DNA of 64,000 nt from Cristatella mucedo (lineage: Eukaryota > Bryozoa > Phylactolaemata > Cristatellidae): the NCBI GenBank assembly GCA_009760855.2, contig WPIO01000133.1:398501-462500 (forward strand), written 5' to 3'. This document shows positions 44,279 through 54,391 of the stretch, in pieces. How positions within the stretch are numbered: position 1 is the stretch's first letter; each line of letters begins with the position of its first letter. The position numbers were made by a program, and so were the translations under genes. The notes below the pieces were generated by a model. That model was given only the letters and a program-made list of their open reading frames with translations. It did no database searches and was not told the origin of the DNA.

Positions 44279-46529
44279 GTGGCTATTTAAAATGAGACTC
44301 AGTTCTAACTAATTGGCTAAACTCGTGGTCTGTAGTCGGTGCTCGAGGTCACATCAATTTCAAGTTCAAATCGCAACGCACTGCAGCACCCTAATATTTT
44401 TTAGTGACTCCTATGTGTATCTGAATGAGAACATCATCGTGGTGAGCAGCATTGGAATCATCATCCCCTCAGGGAACATACTTCACTTAGGTACGCCGTC
44501 GTCTCTGGTTTCCCAATCTGACAAATGCGAAACGATCAGATCAGTTTTCCTTCTACAGTCAGTCTCCGACGTATTCATTCTTGGTAACGCTCACTTTCAT
44601 GCGTCAACCCAACAGTACTGTCTACATGCATGGCTACACCCCAGGCCAGGGGCTTTTCCTCCGAGTGCAAGAATTGCTAGCTTCTGATAGGACCAAGACT
44701 AAGTCAACATTTGCTCGTGAGCTTTGGGCTACAGCCTCTTGTGCCATCACTTCAACAAGCTTGGTCCAGATTAGGTAATCCAGCCACATTTATCACGCGT
44801 TCGGCTCGTTTTGTAGGGCCAATTTTCCCACTCACTTCAACGTACACATGCGTTGATGTAACTAGGCCGTATAAAAAAAACTTGGTCAATGTGAGGACAT
44901 GGTCAAAGCTAGATGGTCAAACATGCCTAAAGTTACCCTCGGCTTATCGCATGCAATTACAGGACTTCCCATTAAAGCCGGATGTCCGACGCTGCCCATG
45001 CTTTATCCTTCCGCATCAGATGCTTCTTTTCCCGGTTAGCGCCGTCCTGAGTCAGCGTCATTTAGGGGGCGTGTTTTTCAGCAGCACCCCATATGAGCCA
45101 GCATCGCACGCCACTCTCTTGTGATCAGCGATGATACCTCTGATACTTTGTTTTGCCTGGCGATCGGCTAAGGGAACAGTTTCAAGACCTGATCTCTCTC
45201 CATAGCCAACTCATTCTTAACTTGCATTATTCGACTGCTCTTAAGAATGACTGCCATTGCTAGACTTTTTCAAGCACGTTTTAAACAATCCACCATCTCA
45301 CAAACTTATTGACTTCCGCTTTTTAAACAGGCTGTTAGTCATTTCAAAATGTAAGTTTTATCGCTTAATAAAAGTCGTCACTCTCACAAGATGCTAATAC
45401 ATGCTTTGATATATAACTTTATTTCAATTCATCTTAAAGCTAAACATAAAGTTTTTCTCAGCAGCCCACATCAGTCAAGATACTGCAAGGTAGCAGAGCT
45501 ATGTCAGTAGCAGAACTTGGCACTGCTAGTAAGGTGCACACTCTTCATAGCCTAGGTCACCGTTTCATACCCACCAGCAAGCGATTCTGTAAACTCTGTC
45601 AGCAATGTATGACAGCTGCAGTGAACTTTATCTGCAGCTGCGCACGCGACTACGTACGTGACTCTACCTAATCAGCTGACACGTGACCTAATCAGCTGAC
45701 ACGTGACTACGTCACCTGATCAGCTGACTTTTTTCTGCAAATTACTTTGAAAACCTTGCGAGCACGACTTTTTTGATACGATGCTTGTCTAAGAAATGAC
45801 ACACGTATTGTAAGCTAGATTGTAATTGGTAAGAGAACATTCCAGATCTCGCTTTAAGTACTAACAAAGTCTAAGCGTCTTTAATTCTACATTTGGTTTA
45901 CTCGTGGTACTGTCGACAATTTATTTTCACACCTTTGTTTGCATCCCTATCGAAGACTGCATATAAATTAGCTTTTCCGTAAGGGATGCTTAGATGGCTA
46001 CGATATTACACAAGCTCTGCAGATCTATGCTGCCGCTTCTCTTCTCAATAACTAATAGACTGCCGTTCCTGAAACTTATCTTCTTCAAGCCTCCTTTTAA
46101 TCAATCAATTCTGCATGCAAATTCCATCGCTTAATAAAAAATAATGTGCAATGTGCAAATAACGTCTTAACTTTCTAGGAAATGAATTGAAAGACCTGCA
46201 TAAATTTATTCCAAGTCACCTAAGTAAACAGGCTAACCAGAGTCTCCTAAAAATATCTTAATATGCATCCCCTCCGACATATAAATAGAAAGGAGCCTGC
46301 ATACAAATAGCGTTTCATATTCATATTCAACGGGCGGGAAGATATGGGGGACATGTAAGAAATTGCCACGAATAATAGCGAAAGCCCTAAAGATGTGTGA
46401 ATCAGTTTTTTGGTTCAGCTCCAGTCCAGACGCAACTTGCATCAGATTACACACTACTACTACTAAGTGAGACGTTCTAATTAGGTATTTGCTATTTCAC
46501 CACTTAACTCAGCAGCTGTTAGTTACTGT
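44279..46529. other. Unassigned 2.2-kb stretch
   Basis: Open frames at 44313-44687 and 44711-45124 (plus) start without ATG and show no motif I know. An E-box-rich tandem repeat lies at 45667-45728. Nothing else is recognised. Confidence 0.35.
45667..45728. repeat. Tandem 20-mer rich in E-box palindromes
   Basis: CCTAATCAGCTGACACGTGA occurs twice in tandem (45667-45686, 45687-45706), followed by a partial third unit CCTGATCAGCTGAC (45715-45728). Each unit carries CAGCTG and CACGTG; TACGTCAC between them resembles a CRE half-site. Binding is not demonstrated. Confidence 0.75.
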
Positions 46530-46838
46530 ATCAACTCTCTACTTTCTTCTAGCTGTACTGACGCCTTGTTCCAGTAGCTGTATTTCTGAGACCACTCCAC
46601 CCAGGTTCTCATTCTATCAGCCCATGCGTTCTGACAAGGTTGGTGGCGGGTTGCAATAGGTGTTCGCGAATTGTTTGGCTATACAATGTGCAGTTTTTTG
46701 CATGGGCCATCGTTTGAATCGGTTGCAATCAGGTCTTCATCAAAGAAAATACCTCTCACTGTTGTGATATGCCGGCCTCCTTCTGGCGGTCTAAACTTGC
46801 TTATAGAGTAGTTCTCAGAGTTCCTCGCTAAAATATTT

Positions 46839-47483
46839 GTGTGTGACAGGCCGTTACTAATTGTAGGAGACTTCAATATTCACGTTGACAACCCTAGCGA
46901 CAGCCAGGTCCGCTCATTTCTTGACTGTCTGGAGAATTTTGGTTCGGCCCATCACGTTAATCATGGCACCCACGTCAATGGCTACATTCTAGATCTCGTG
47001 ATCACTAAGGATGTCCTCCCACCTGACCTTGTGGTGTGCCCACTGACCCCCTCAGATCATTGTTTGGTCTCGTTTACTGTTCCTGCTCCCTCAAACGTAC
47101 AGGGCAATGTCGAATTCGCCAAACGACGTAACTTACAAAGCATTGACATGGACAAGTTTTTGAAATCTGTTTGGGATGCAGGTCTTCTTGATCTGCATTC
47201 AGACTCGATCGGCAGCCTCGATACCTTCATTAATGTGATGAACATGACATTCAGGAGTGCTCTTGGCAAGCATGCTCCCGTTCGCTCTATCCGTGTTCAA
47301 AGTCGTGGGGATTCCTTTCGATTTACAAAAAAACTCCTTAAGATGCGCCGGGTTAAGCGCAGGCTGGAACGTCGTTTCAAGAAATCTGGGTCTGAGGCAG
47401 ATCTAGTCAATTTCAAAGACTTCCTTCGAGTTTACACTCGAAAGCTTAAAAAAACAGGGCTTCATTTTTCATTCGAAAGCTGA
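46839..47483 (+). pseudogene. L2-A14 endonuclease C-terminal part and linker
   Basis: LLIVGDFNIHVDNPSD with the catalytic Asp and Asn intact, HVNGYILDLVITKD, and TPSDHCLVSFTVP with SDH intact. Then the linker MDKFLKSVWDAGLLD and LLKMRRVKRRLERRF, ending at a frameshift after TRKLKK. Very close to L2-A13, suggesting recent common ancestry. Confidence 0.85.
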
Positions 47484-47612
47484 ATACCTGCCAGTCAAAC
47501 ACTATACAGATTTATAAGACAGTAAACCATTAACTGGCCAATGCTGTGAGGTGTTACGCCCCAGATATTAAGGGCTCAGCCGAAAGTTGTTCAGCCTTCT
47601 TTACTGAAGAAA

Positions 47613-48521
47613 TTGTGCACATTCGTGCCTAGACTCATTCTTAAAATGCCTGGATTAGACACAGAGGTCCTTGCAAACTATTGCCCAGTTTCCCTTCTTC
47701 CTTTATTATCAAATATTTTTGAAAGAATTTTTGCTAAGCAGCTGGTTGAACATATTGAAAATAATGGAATGTCAGAAACATTTCAATCAGTGTTCAAGGG
47801 GCTAAACTCCACTGAAACTGCTTTCCTCCGTGTTAACAATGACATTCTACGTGGCAACGACGAAGGGAATGTCACTGCCCTAGCTCTGCTAGATCTGTCT
47901 GCTGCCTTCGACACCGTTGATCATGAGGTTCTGCTTGAACGATTGAGAACAACAATCGGTCTGGCTAACAAAGCACTGGCGTATTTTAAATCGTACTTGT
48001 CTGATCATGTTCAATCCGTGTCGTGTGGGGGTCAATTCGCACACACGAGAAGGGTCACCTGTGGAGTCCCTCAAGGGTCTGTACTCAGTACTTGCTGTTC
48101 TCCATTTATGCTCAAACTATGGGAAAAGTGAAAGGCCCATTGAATAGTATATCACTTCTATGCTGACGATACTCAGTTGTATTTGTCATTCAAACCGTCA
48201 GAATCGGCTGCAGCCACTGAGAAACTGAATGCTTGCCTTGCCGATATTCGATCCTGGATGTCGGAAAACTTCCTGAAACTAAATGATGATAAAACCAAAC
48301 TGCTTCTCATAGGACAGCCTAAGTGTGTGGCTGGATTAAAAGGCTTTGGTCTTTTAATAGGTGATGTTATTGTGCGACCATCACCGCCTGCTCGAAATGT
48401 AGATGTCGTTTTCGAAGCTGTCTCAATTTCAAAAGCTTCATTCAGAATACTGCTTCTACAGCTAGCCATCACATCCGATCCCTATCCCGGATTAGGAGCT
48501 GTCTTCCACAGTCGCTTGTAA
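47613..48521 (+). pseudogene. L2-A14 reverse transcriptase (frameshifted)
   Basis: Frame 47613-48131 carries NYCPVSLLPLLSNIFERIF, LALLDLSAAFDTVDHEVLL (motif A) and [10 protein letters not shown] (motif B, damaged at its end). After a deletion/frameshift near 48090-48130 the active-site block [12 protein letters not shown] (48151-48186) is intact, then frame 48177-48521 continues with [19 protein letters not shown]. Confidence 0.82.
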
Positions 48522-49203
48522 AAAAAATTAACTAGCTCCTTAGTTCTGTTTCGGCTTGATTGTTGTAATTTCCTTTTTGGCTGGGCTGCCAAAGAAAGCT
48601 ATTTGGCCACTGCAGCAGTATATGAATATGGCTGCAAGGCTGGTCTTCCAGTCCCAGTGGTTTGAGCAAGTGCCTCCTTTGCTAAAGGAGCTAGGATGGA
48701 TGCCGCTTGAGCAACGGATACAGAGCAAATTTTTTTAAGCTGACCCACAAGGTCCGCCAGGGCTTGGCTCTTTCGTACCTAGCTGAACTGCTGCATCAGT
48801 TTCAGCCTGTTCGCGCCCTCTGGTCCTGTGTGGATAATAACTTTGCTGTTCAATTCCTCCGCTTAAAGACCGTTGGTGATAGATGCTTTAGCTCTACAGG
48901 TCCTAGACTGCGGAACTCATTTCCACAATTCTTACGTAATGACAACTACTCTCCTGCAAGGCGACTATTGCACATCCTTTACAGCGGTTCGAAGCTGCTA
49001 CTTCTATGCTACTCACTACCTCAACTGCTCTACTGACTCTGCTGTGTTTCCCACTTTCTCTTTGTTGCGTGAGACAAAGTCTGTTGACTACCGAATGCAT
49101 ACGGAAAGCCGCTTAGGCTGTGAGTGAGCTATACAAAACTCTCCTGCGTTACACCCACATGGTCTTTATGACTCTGTGGAGTTACAGACGGAGATACATT
49201 AAG

Positions 49204-49755
49204 ATCGTACTTGTCCTTTGTAAACCAAACCATCTAGTGGGGTTTTAAAGTTTGATATTTGTTTGACATTCTCTAAGCGGCAGGAACGCGATACCACACC
49301 GAACACCGAAGCGGGTTCAAAGACGTTTATCACGCAGACGCAGCAGCGGGCCAGTGCGACTGCCCACCCGGCGTCCTCGAACTGACTCCCCGGACCTTTG
49401 CCGCCTGTTACTTCCATGCCACTGTCATAAATCGCAACTGCCAATCCAATGACAGTGTCATAATCTCAAAGTAACCACAAGGTTTAGAGCTTTCCATGGA
49501 CTAAGGCAGAATTCTTATAAATAAGAATTGAAATGGTGGTTTAGATGGGCTTACAATCTGTATTTACTAGCAATCTAGTAGGTTCATTTCTGTGAATATG
49601 CCAAACCATGCTCGTGAGATCCAATTTGGTTGAATTAAGCTGCAGTAATATGCAGGCCTATATTTGTAACTGCATGTTTTCTATAGGAGTGCATGTGATT
49701 ACATGGCCGTGCCTCGTATGTAATAAGTTGTGTTTATTTGTGTAAGTGCTAAGGT
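49204..49755. other. Unassigned stretch
   Basis: Nothing recognised; a frame at 49444-49199 (minus) has no motif. Confidence 0.3.
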
Positions 49756-50570
49756 AACTGGCAAGTTAGCTTCTATCGTCATTCAATCTAAGAAAGTTTA
49801 CAGCCATCCGTTTGGGGATGTCATCAACTCATGCGCCAGGGATTTTAGATAATTCAAACATGCTGGAGGGCTGGGAGGAATCAATGCAAAAGCACAACTT
49901 AGTGTCGTCTGCAAAGAAGTGAAAGCCTGGATCCCGCAGTGGCAATCATGTCGACAAGAGAGAGATAAAGAGAAAGATCCAGCATAACCCGCAAAAATTA
50001 CCTGACGAAGCATAAACTCTTGAGGCACACCGTACTTCTCTAATTCCTCAGCTGACTTGTGTTCGTTCATATTATCGCTCTGGAGTTTCTCATTGAGATA
50101 TGACCTGAACCGGTTATTGCTGTGCCAATGATGCCTAGGCGTGACGAGAGGCGCTTGAGAAATTCTTGGTGATTAATATAGCAAAAGCTGTCGATAGATC
50201 GGGCAAAACAAGCAGAGAGGCTTGACTTAAGTCTACGTTCCAAATAAGGCCATTACACGCCCGAGGCAATGCTGACTCTGTAGAGTGATGAGCTCTAAAA
50301 CCAGACTGGAACTTGGTAGGAAGGCCTGAAGTTTCAATAAATGACTTCAGCTGTTCTGCCACGACTCGTTTCAGTGTCTTTGATGGGAATGGTAGAAGGG
50401 AGACTGGGCGGTAGTTGCCTAACTTCTCACGGTCTAGTGTCGCTTTCTTGAGTAATTGCCTCACTACGCCCTCTTTAAAAGGTGCTGGGGCATGACCTGA
50501 GACTAATGACAGATTTGTTAAGTTGGGTATGCCTGGCTCGTGGTGATTTATAGTAATCACGACATTTAAC
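49756..50570 (-). mobile_element. L2-B15: L2-B reverse-transcriptase fragment without a 3' end
   Basis: Minus-strand RT blocks in order: APAPFKEGVVRQLLKKATLD, NYRPVSLLPF and STESALPRA near 50500-50270, a weakened motif A (LLVLPDLSTAF), KYGVPQEFMLR (damaged motif B) and the LSVDDTKL-like region around 49900. The C-terminal domain, hairpin and tail are absent, so this is a broken remnant. Confidence 0.7.
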
Positions 50571-50589
50571 ATCGTTTTTTTTTGCACAT

Positions 50590-50770
50590 TGAAGGAGAGT
50601 TTAATGGGCAAACGCCCCGGCGGCCCGCTGGGGTAAAAAGGCCAGGCGACCGGCGAGTAGGAGAGAGATTCACGGCCGTAGGTAAATCTCGCCGGGGCCA
50701 TTGAAACAATGCTGCCGACACAAAAGGAGCAGGAGCCTCGCGTCACGGCCCCTCTGCAGACTATACGGCG
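50590..50770. other. GC-rich 180-base island between two homopolymer runs
   Basis: Unusually GC-rich sequence (GCCCCGGCGGCCCGCTGGGG, then CTCGCCGGGGCC) bounded by T10 at ~50574 and a CTTTCTTTTTTTAGC stretch at ~50773. It sits exactly where L2-B15 homology ends. The T-runs could be reversed A-tails, hinting at a retroposed RNA, but I cannot name the source. Confidence 0.3.
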
Positions 50771-51560
50771 CCTTTCTTTTTTTAGCATCTTTTGTTAAAG
50801 GCAGCTATTGTAGTTTCATCTTTTGCTAGCTCTTTTGTGAGCATAATTCACGGACCCTAGCAAATCAAAGCACAGTTTAGGTAGCTCAGGTAGCACGTTT
50901 AAGCGACGACAATGAAGCGGTAATCGGTAGGCGTTCTTCATTGTTTGGTTGCTAGCAGCCGGCGAATCTCATGCGGCGGACGAGGCGGTAGGCGGAATTC
51001 GGAAGGTAATCCAACACCGTTTAGATGCCCATAATCGCATAGTTGCTTATGCCCTACGGTTTAGCAACAAGCAAATAAGCTTTAAACCTCTTTCCTACTC
51101 GTATCGGTTTCCTCGTACGATTCTCGAAAGAATTTGGATTTCCAAAAGAGAATGCTGCGGCGGACAAGAAACACCAGTACCTCTTCGTGTGGGGAAGCGA
51201 GAATCGCTACTGCGATTTACTAGGCGTCAGCAACCTCTGTAGGTTTCTGAATGATGATGCTGTCATCGCCGTCCGCCATCCTTGTCCGTTGGATGCCTAT
51301 TGAGCGGTACATGTACGCGAGCCACGTCGGCGATGAATCCCTTAACCGACAAAGGCGAAATGATCGGTTGCTTGCATGTTACCGAATGCATAAGCTCGGC
51401 AACGCCCACGTATTTGTGTACAACCACCGGGGCTTCCCCCCCCCCCTAAGTACCGAGACCACACGTCCCTGATACGAGCATGACTACTTCAATAGTTTCG
51501 CAAGAGCTGTGCATGCTGCCGCCTGCTGCTGCTTTCCCTTCCATTGAACTTGGCTTAGCG
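50771..51560. other. Unassigned stretch
   Basis: A frame at 50949-51242 is open but starts without ATG. A poly-C run lies at 51437-51447. Bases 51480-51545 weakly resemble 38600-38655, suggesting an unnamed dispersed repeat. Confidence 0.3.
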
Positions 51561-51561
51561 A

Positions 51562-52380
51562 GTGCGATCAGGTGATTGCGGCTGGTGCAAAACTCGGCTG
51601 CTAGACTTGTCTACAGCGAGCGTCGCAGTTGCCACGTTACTCCACTTCTCGCCGACCTGCACTGGGCTACCAGTCAAGCAACGGATTGACTTCGAGGTTT
51701 TGTCGCTCACTTTTAGGTCACTTCATTCTATGGCTCCAGCCTATCTGTCAGATATGCTACCCCATCAGGCCAAGCATCGTACCACCCGCTTTTCGGAATC
51801 CAACAGTCTACAAATACCTCGTACAAACCTTAAATTTCAGCTTCATAACATTGCTAAAATTAGGGCTTGTTTAGATAAGGATACCACGTCCAAGTTGGTC
51901 CATGCATTCGTGACATCTCGTCTCGACTTCTGCAACTCACTGCTTACTGGCCTACCAGCATGTGCGATCAGGCGATTGCAGCTGGTGCAAAACTCTGCAG
52001 CTAGGCTTGTCTGTCGTGAGCGTCGCAGTTGCCACATTACTCCACTTCTCGCCGACCTGCACTGGTTACCAGTCAAGCAACGGATTGACTTCAACGTTTT
52101 GTCGCTCACTTTTAGGTCTCTTCATTCTATGGCTCCAGCCTATCTTTCAGATATACTACCCCATCAGGCAAAGCATCGTACCACTCGCTTTTCGGAATCC
52201 AACAGTCTACAAATACCTCGTACAAACCTTAAATCCTTTGGAGACCGTGCATTTAGCTCGTATGCTCCCACAGCCTGGAACTCCCTCCCGACCTGCATCA
52301 GAACATCCCCTGACCTGACCACATTTAAAAGAAACTTAAAAACATACCTATTTAGGACAGCATTTAGTGGGTCCTTGTGA
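51562..52380 (+). pseudogene. L2-B16 duplicated C-terminal ORF fragment, 272 codons open
   Basis: Reads through two copies of the post-RT domain joined at NLK/FQLHNIAK. Each copy has LPVKQRID(F), FRSLHSMAPAYLSD and HQAKHRTTRFSESN. Only the second has SFGDRAFSSYAP, AWNSLPTCIRTSP and the FSGSL end. In the first copy one extra base near 51665 alters the LADLHW stretch. There is no RT, so it is not a functional protein. Confidence 0.8.
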
Positions 52381-52625
52381 TTCGTCCTCGATGTGCTTAT
52401 GCGTGCTGACACTGTTCATGCTGCCACTAACCACATTTGCATGCTGACCCAGTGCATGTAACCCCTAACCATGTTATTCATTTTGTTTGTTTTTCAAGCA
52501 TGATTTTACTTACTATTCTATTGCGTATCACTTTGCAGCAAATGTAAAGCGCCTAGAAAGAGATTAAGTTCTCTGAGGGCGCTTTATCAAGTGCAATATT
52601 ATTATTATTATTATTATTATTATTA
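51562..52625 (+). mobile_element. L2-B16: L2-B LINE with an in-frame partial duplication
   Basis: The C-terminal domain appears twice. Bases 51565-51834 run from the RLQLVQ block to RTNLK. The sequence then jumps back in the element to FQLHNIAKIRACL and runs again to the end (51835-52380), with the 3' UTR, hairpin and pure (ATT)n tail. A single frame (51562-52380, 272 codons) crosses the join. The second half is almost identical to L2-B5, differing at only a few bases. Confidence 0.88.
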
Positions 52626-53012
52626 AATCCTCTGGAGACCGTGCATTTAGTTCGTATGCTCCCAAAGCCTGGAACTCCCTCCTGACCTGCGTCAGAACAT
52701 TCCCTGACCTAACCACATTTAAAAGGAACCAAAATACACACCTATTTAGGACAGCATTTAGTGGATACCTGTGATTCGTCCTTCATGTGCTTATGTGTGC
52801 TGACAGTGTGCATGCTGCCACTAACCACATTTGCATGCTGACCCTGTGCATGTCACCCCTAACCATATTATTCATTTTGTTTGTTTTTCAAGCATGATTT
52901 TACTTACCATTAAATTACATTTCCCTTTGCAGCAAATGTATAGCGCCTAGAAAGAGATTGAGTTCTCTGAGGGCGCTTTATCAAGTGCGTTATTGTTATT
53001 ATTATTATTATA
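52626..53012 (+). mobile_element. L2-B17: short L2-B LINE in the tail of L2-B16
   Basis: Starts at AAATCCTCTGGAGACCG directly after the (ATT)n tail of L2-B16 and runs through the last ~45 codons, 3' UTR, hairpin (TAGCGCCTAGAAAGAGA ... GAGGGCGCTTT) and its own ATT tail. Confidence 0.88.
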
Positions 53013-53756
53013 GTACAGGCAAAGCATGGAAAAAGGGCCTGCTTGTGCCCCGATGCACGAGCAATTGCGACTTCGAACTGTTATGCTCGGAAGTGGCATT
53101 GTCTCAGCAAACCACTATAGTCTGTCTTTATTTCAATTAGACAGTCTGTGGTATATTATAGAAATATTGCACCGTCCACTGTCCCTCAGAAGCTTGACAC
53201 CGCCGGTAGACTTTGGAGACATGGCGAAAGTTTCTGCTGGTCAGAGCAATAAGTCCATAGTTTTTCGTTCCATATGTGCATAGGTTTCATTCGCTTTTGC
53301 GGCGATTTATCAATCGCAAAATGGTAGTACCAGCTTGGACTAGGTTGGAATGCATGCGCATGAAAATAATGACATCCCATCTGCCAGCTTGTAATGCCAA
53401 TGTCAATCGTCGCTGAAGAATCGTCACAAAAGAACGTCACAAAGACTCAGACGAAAGAGAAAAAGCCTTAAAGCCTTTAAGTTGCCAGAAATGCAAATCG
53501 CTCCTCTTGAAAACGCAGAGCTTGCGAACGTAGAGAGAGATAGTTCATGCCATCGTCTTAATGCAGCCGCTTGTAAATAGTAAGAGTCATCACACATTGA
53601 AACTTGAAAAATTGGAACATTGCCAATGGACTGATCCTCGTCTGGAAGATAGCGAGGATTGCCTGCAGTTCTAGGACAAGGAGCGCCGTTAAGTAGACAA
53701 AAGCCGAGATGCTAAGTCGTCCCAGACACGTCTAACTCGGGGGATGCATACCTATG
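53013..53756. other. Unassigned stretch
   Basis: Short frames only (for example 53026-53283 plus, 53440-53186 minus); nothing recognised. Confidence 0.3.
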
Positions 53757-53760
53757 ATGC

Positions 53761-53898
53761 ATAAAGCACCATAAAGCACCATAGAGCACCATAGAGCACC
53801 ATAGAGCACCATAGAGCACCATAGAGCACCATAGAGCACCATAGAGCACCATAGATCACTATAGAGCACCATAGAGCACCATAGAGCACCATAGAGCA
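53761..53898. repeat. 10-base minisatellite, ATAGAGCACC, about 14 units
   Basis: Near-perfect head-to-tail array. The first two units are ATAAAGCACC, and one internal unit is ATAGATCACT (~53851-53860). Because 10 is not a multiple of 3, all three frames of each strand cycle through the same 30-base period. Confidence 0.97.
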
Positions 53899-54024
53899 GT
53901 GGCATGCCAGGCTTACCCTTATCACTTCATTGCCCATCAGCCCAAAAGCTAGCCCAAAAAAATTGCCTCAGGCAATAACGAGTGTCAGGAAAAAGTCACA
54001 TTACTCCCGGTGCAGAAAACATAG

Positions 54025-54190
54025 GCTGTGATAGCCCAGGAGGTAGGGTGCTTGCTCTACACGACCTTAGGTCGTGGGTTCGAATCCTGCAGTGGGCTAT
54101 CTTTTATTGCAAACTGCAAGCGGCGGGTGATAGCTGTCAGTGGCTTTTCTGCCGCTATACAAAGGAAGCTTTCAAATCAGCTATTATCGG
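54025..54190 (+). mobile_element. tSINE-1d: tRNA-derived SINE
   Basis: GTGATAGCCCAGGAGGTAGG (A-box side), GGTCGTGGGTTCGAATCCTGC (B box), then CTGCAAGCGGCGGGTGATAGC, TTCTGCCGCTATACAAAG and AAATCAGCTATTAT at the 3' end. Nearly full length. Confidence 0.85.
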
Positions 54191-54391
54191 CAATATGCTC
54201 CCAGAAATGGAAAATAGCTTGTTCAGCCTCAGAGCAGCTGTCCATAACCTCAACAGTTCGAACGGTAGCCATCTAGAAGCAAGTTACAAGAGTCACAGGC
54301 TCAACGGTGACCAGTGAGGTATCGGATAGTTAAGCATTACTTGATGACTGACCGCCATTAACCTCAATTTTCTTACACCTCTTACTGATAA

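Larger units (their letters stand above)
46530..49203 (+). mobile_element. L2-A14: long L2-A LINE with an internal deletion
   Basis: Runs from near the start of the endonuclease (46540-46840, frameshifted) through open endonuclease/linker (46839-47483), RT (47613-48131 and 48177-48521), C-terminal domain (48707-49127) and tail (GACGGAGATACATTAAG). At 47628 the sequence jumps from ATTCGTGCC directly to TAGACTCATTC, skipping ~260 bases present in L2-A13 (43370-43110 there). It spans more of the element than any copy except A6. Confidence 0.87.

Noticed and set aside
53752-53937. 61-codon frame with YGALWC repeats, minus strand
   Set aside because: Arises from the 10-base minisatellite; no gene context.
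54025-54110. tRNA gene at the GGTTCGAATCC motif
   Set aside because: The same head recurs with a conserved SINE body at several sites and the cloverleaf is not complete; it is a tRNA-derived SINE.
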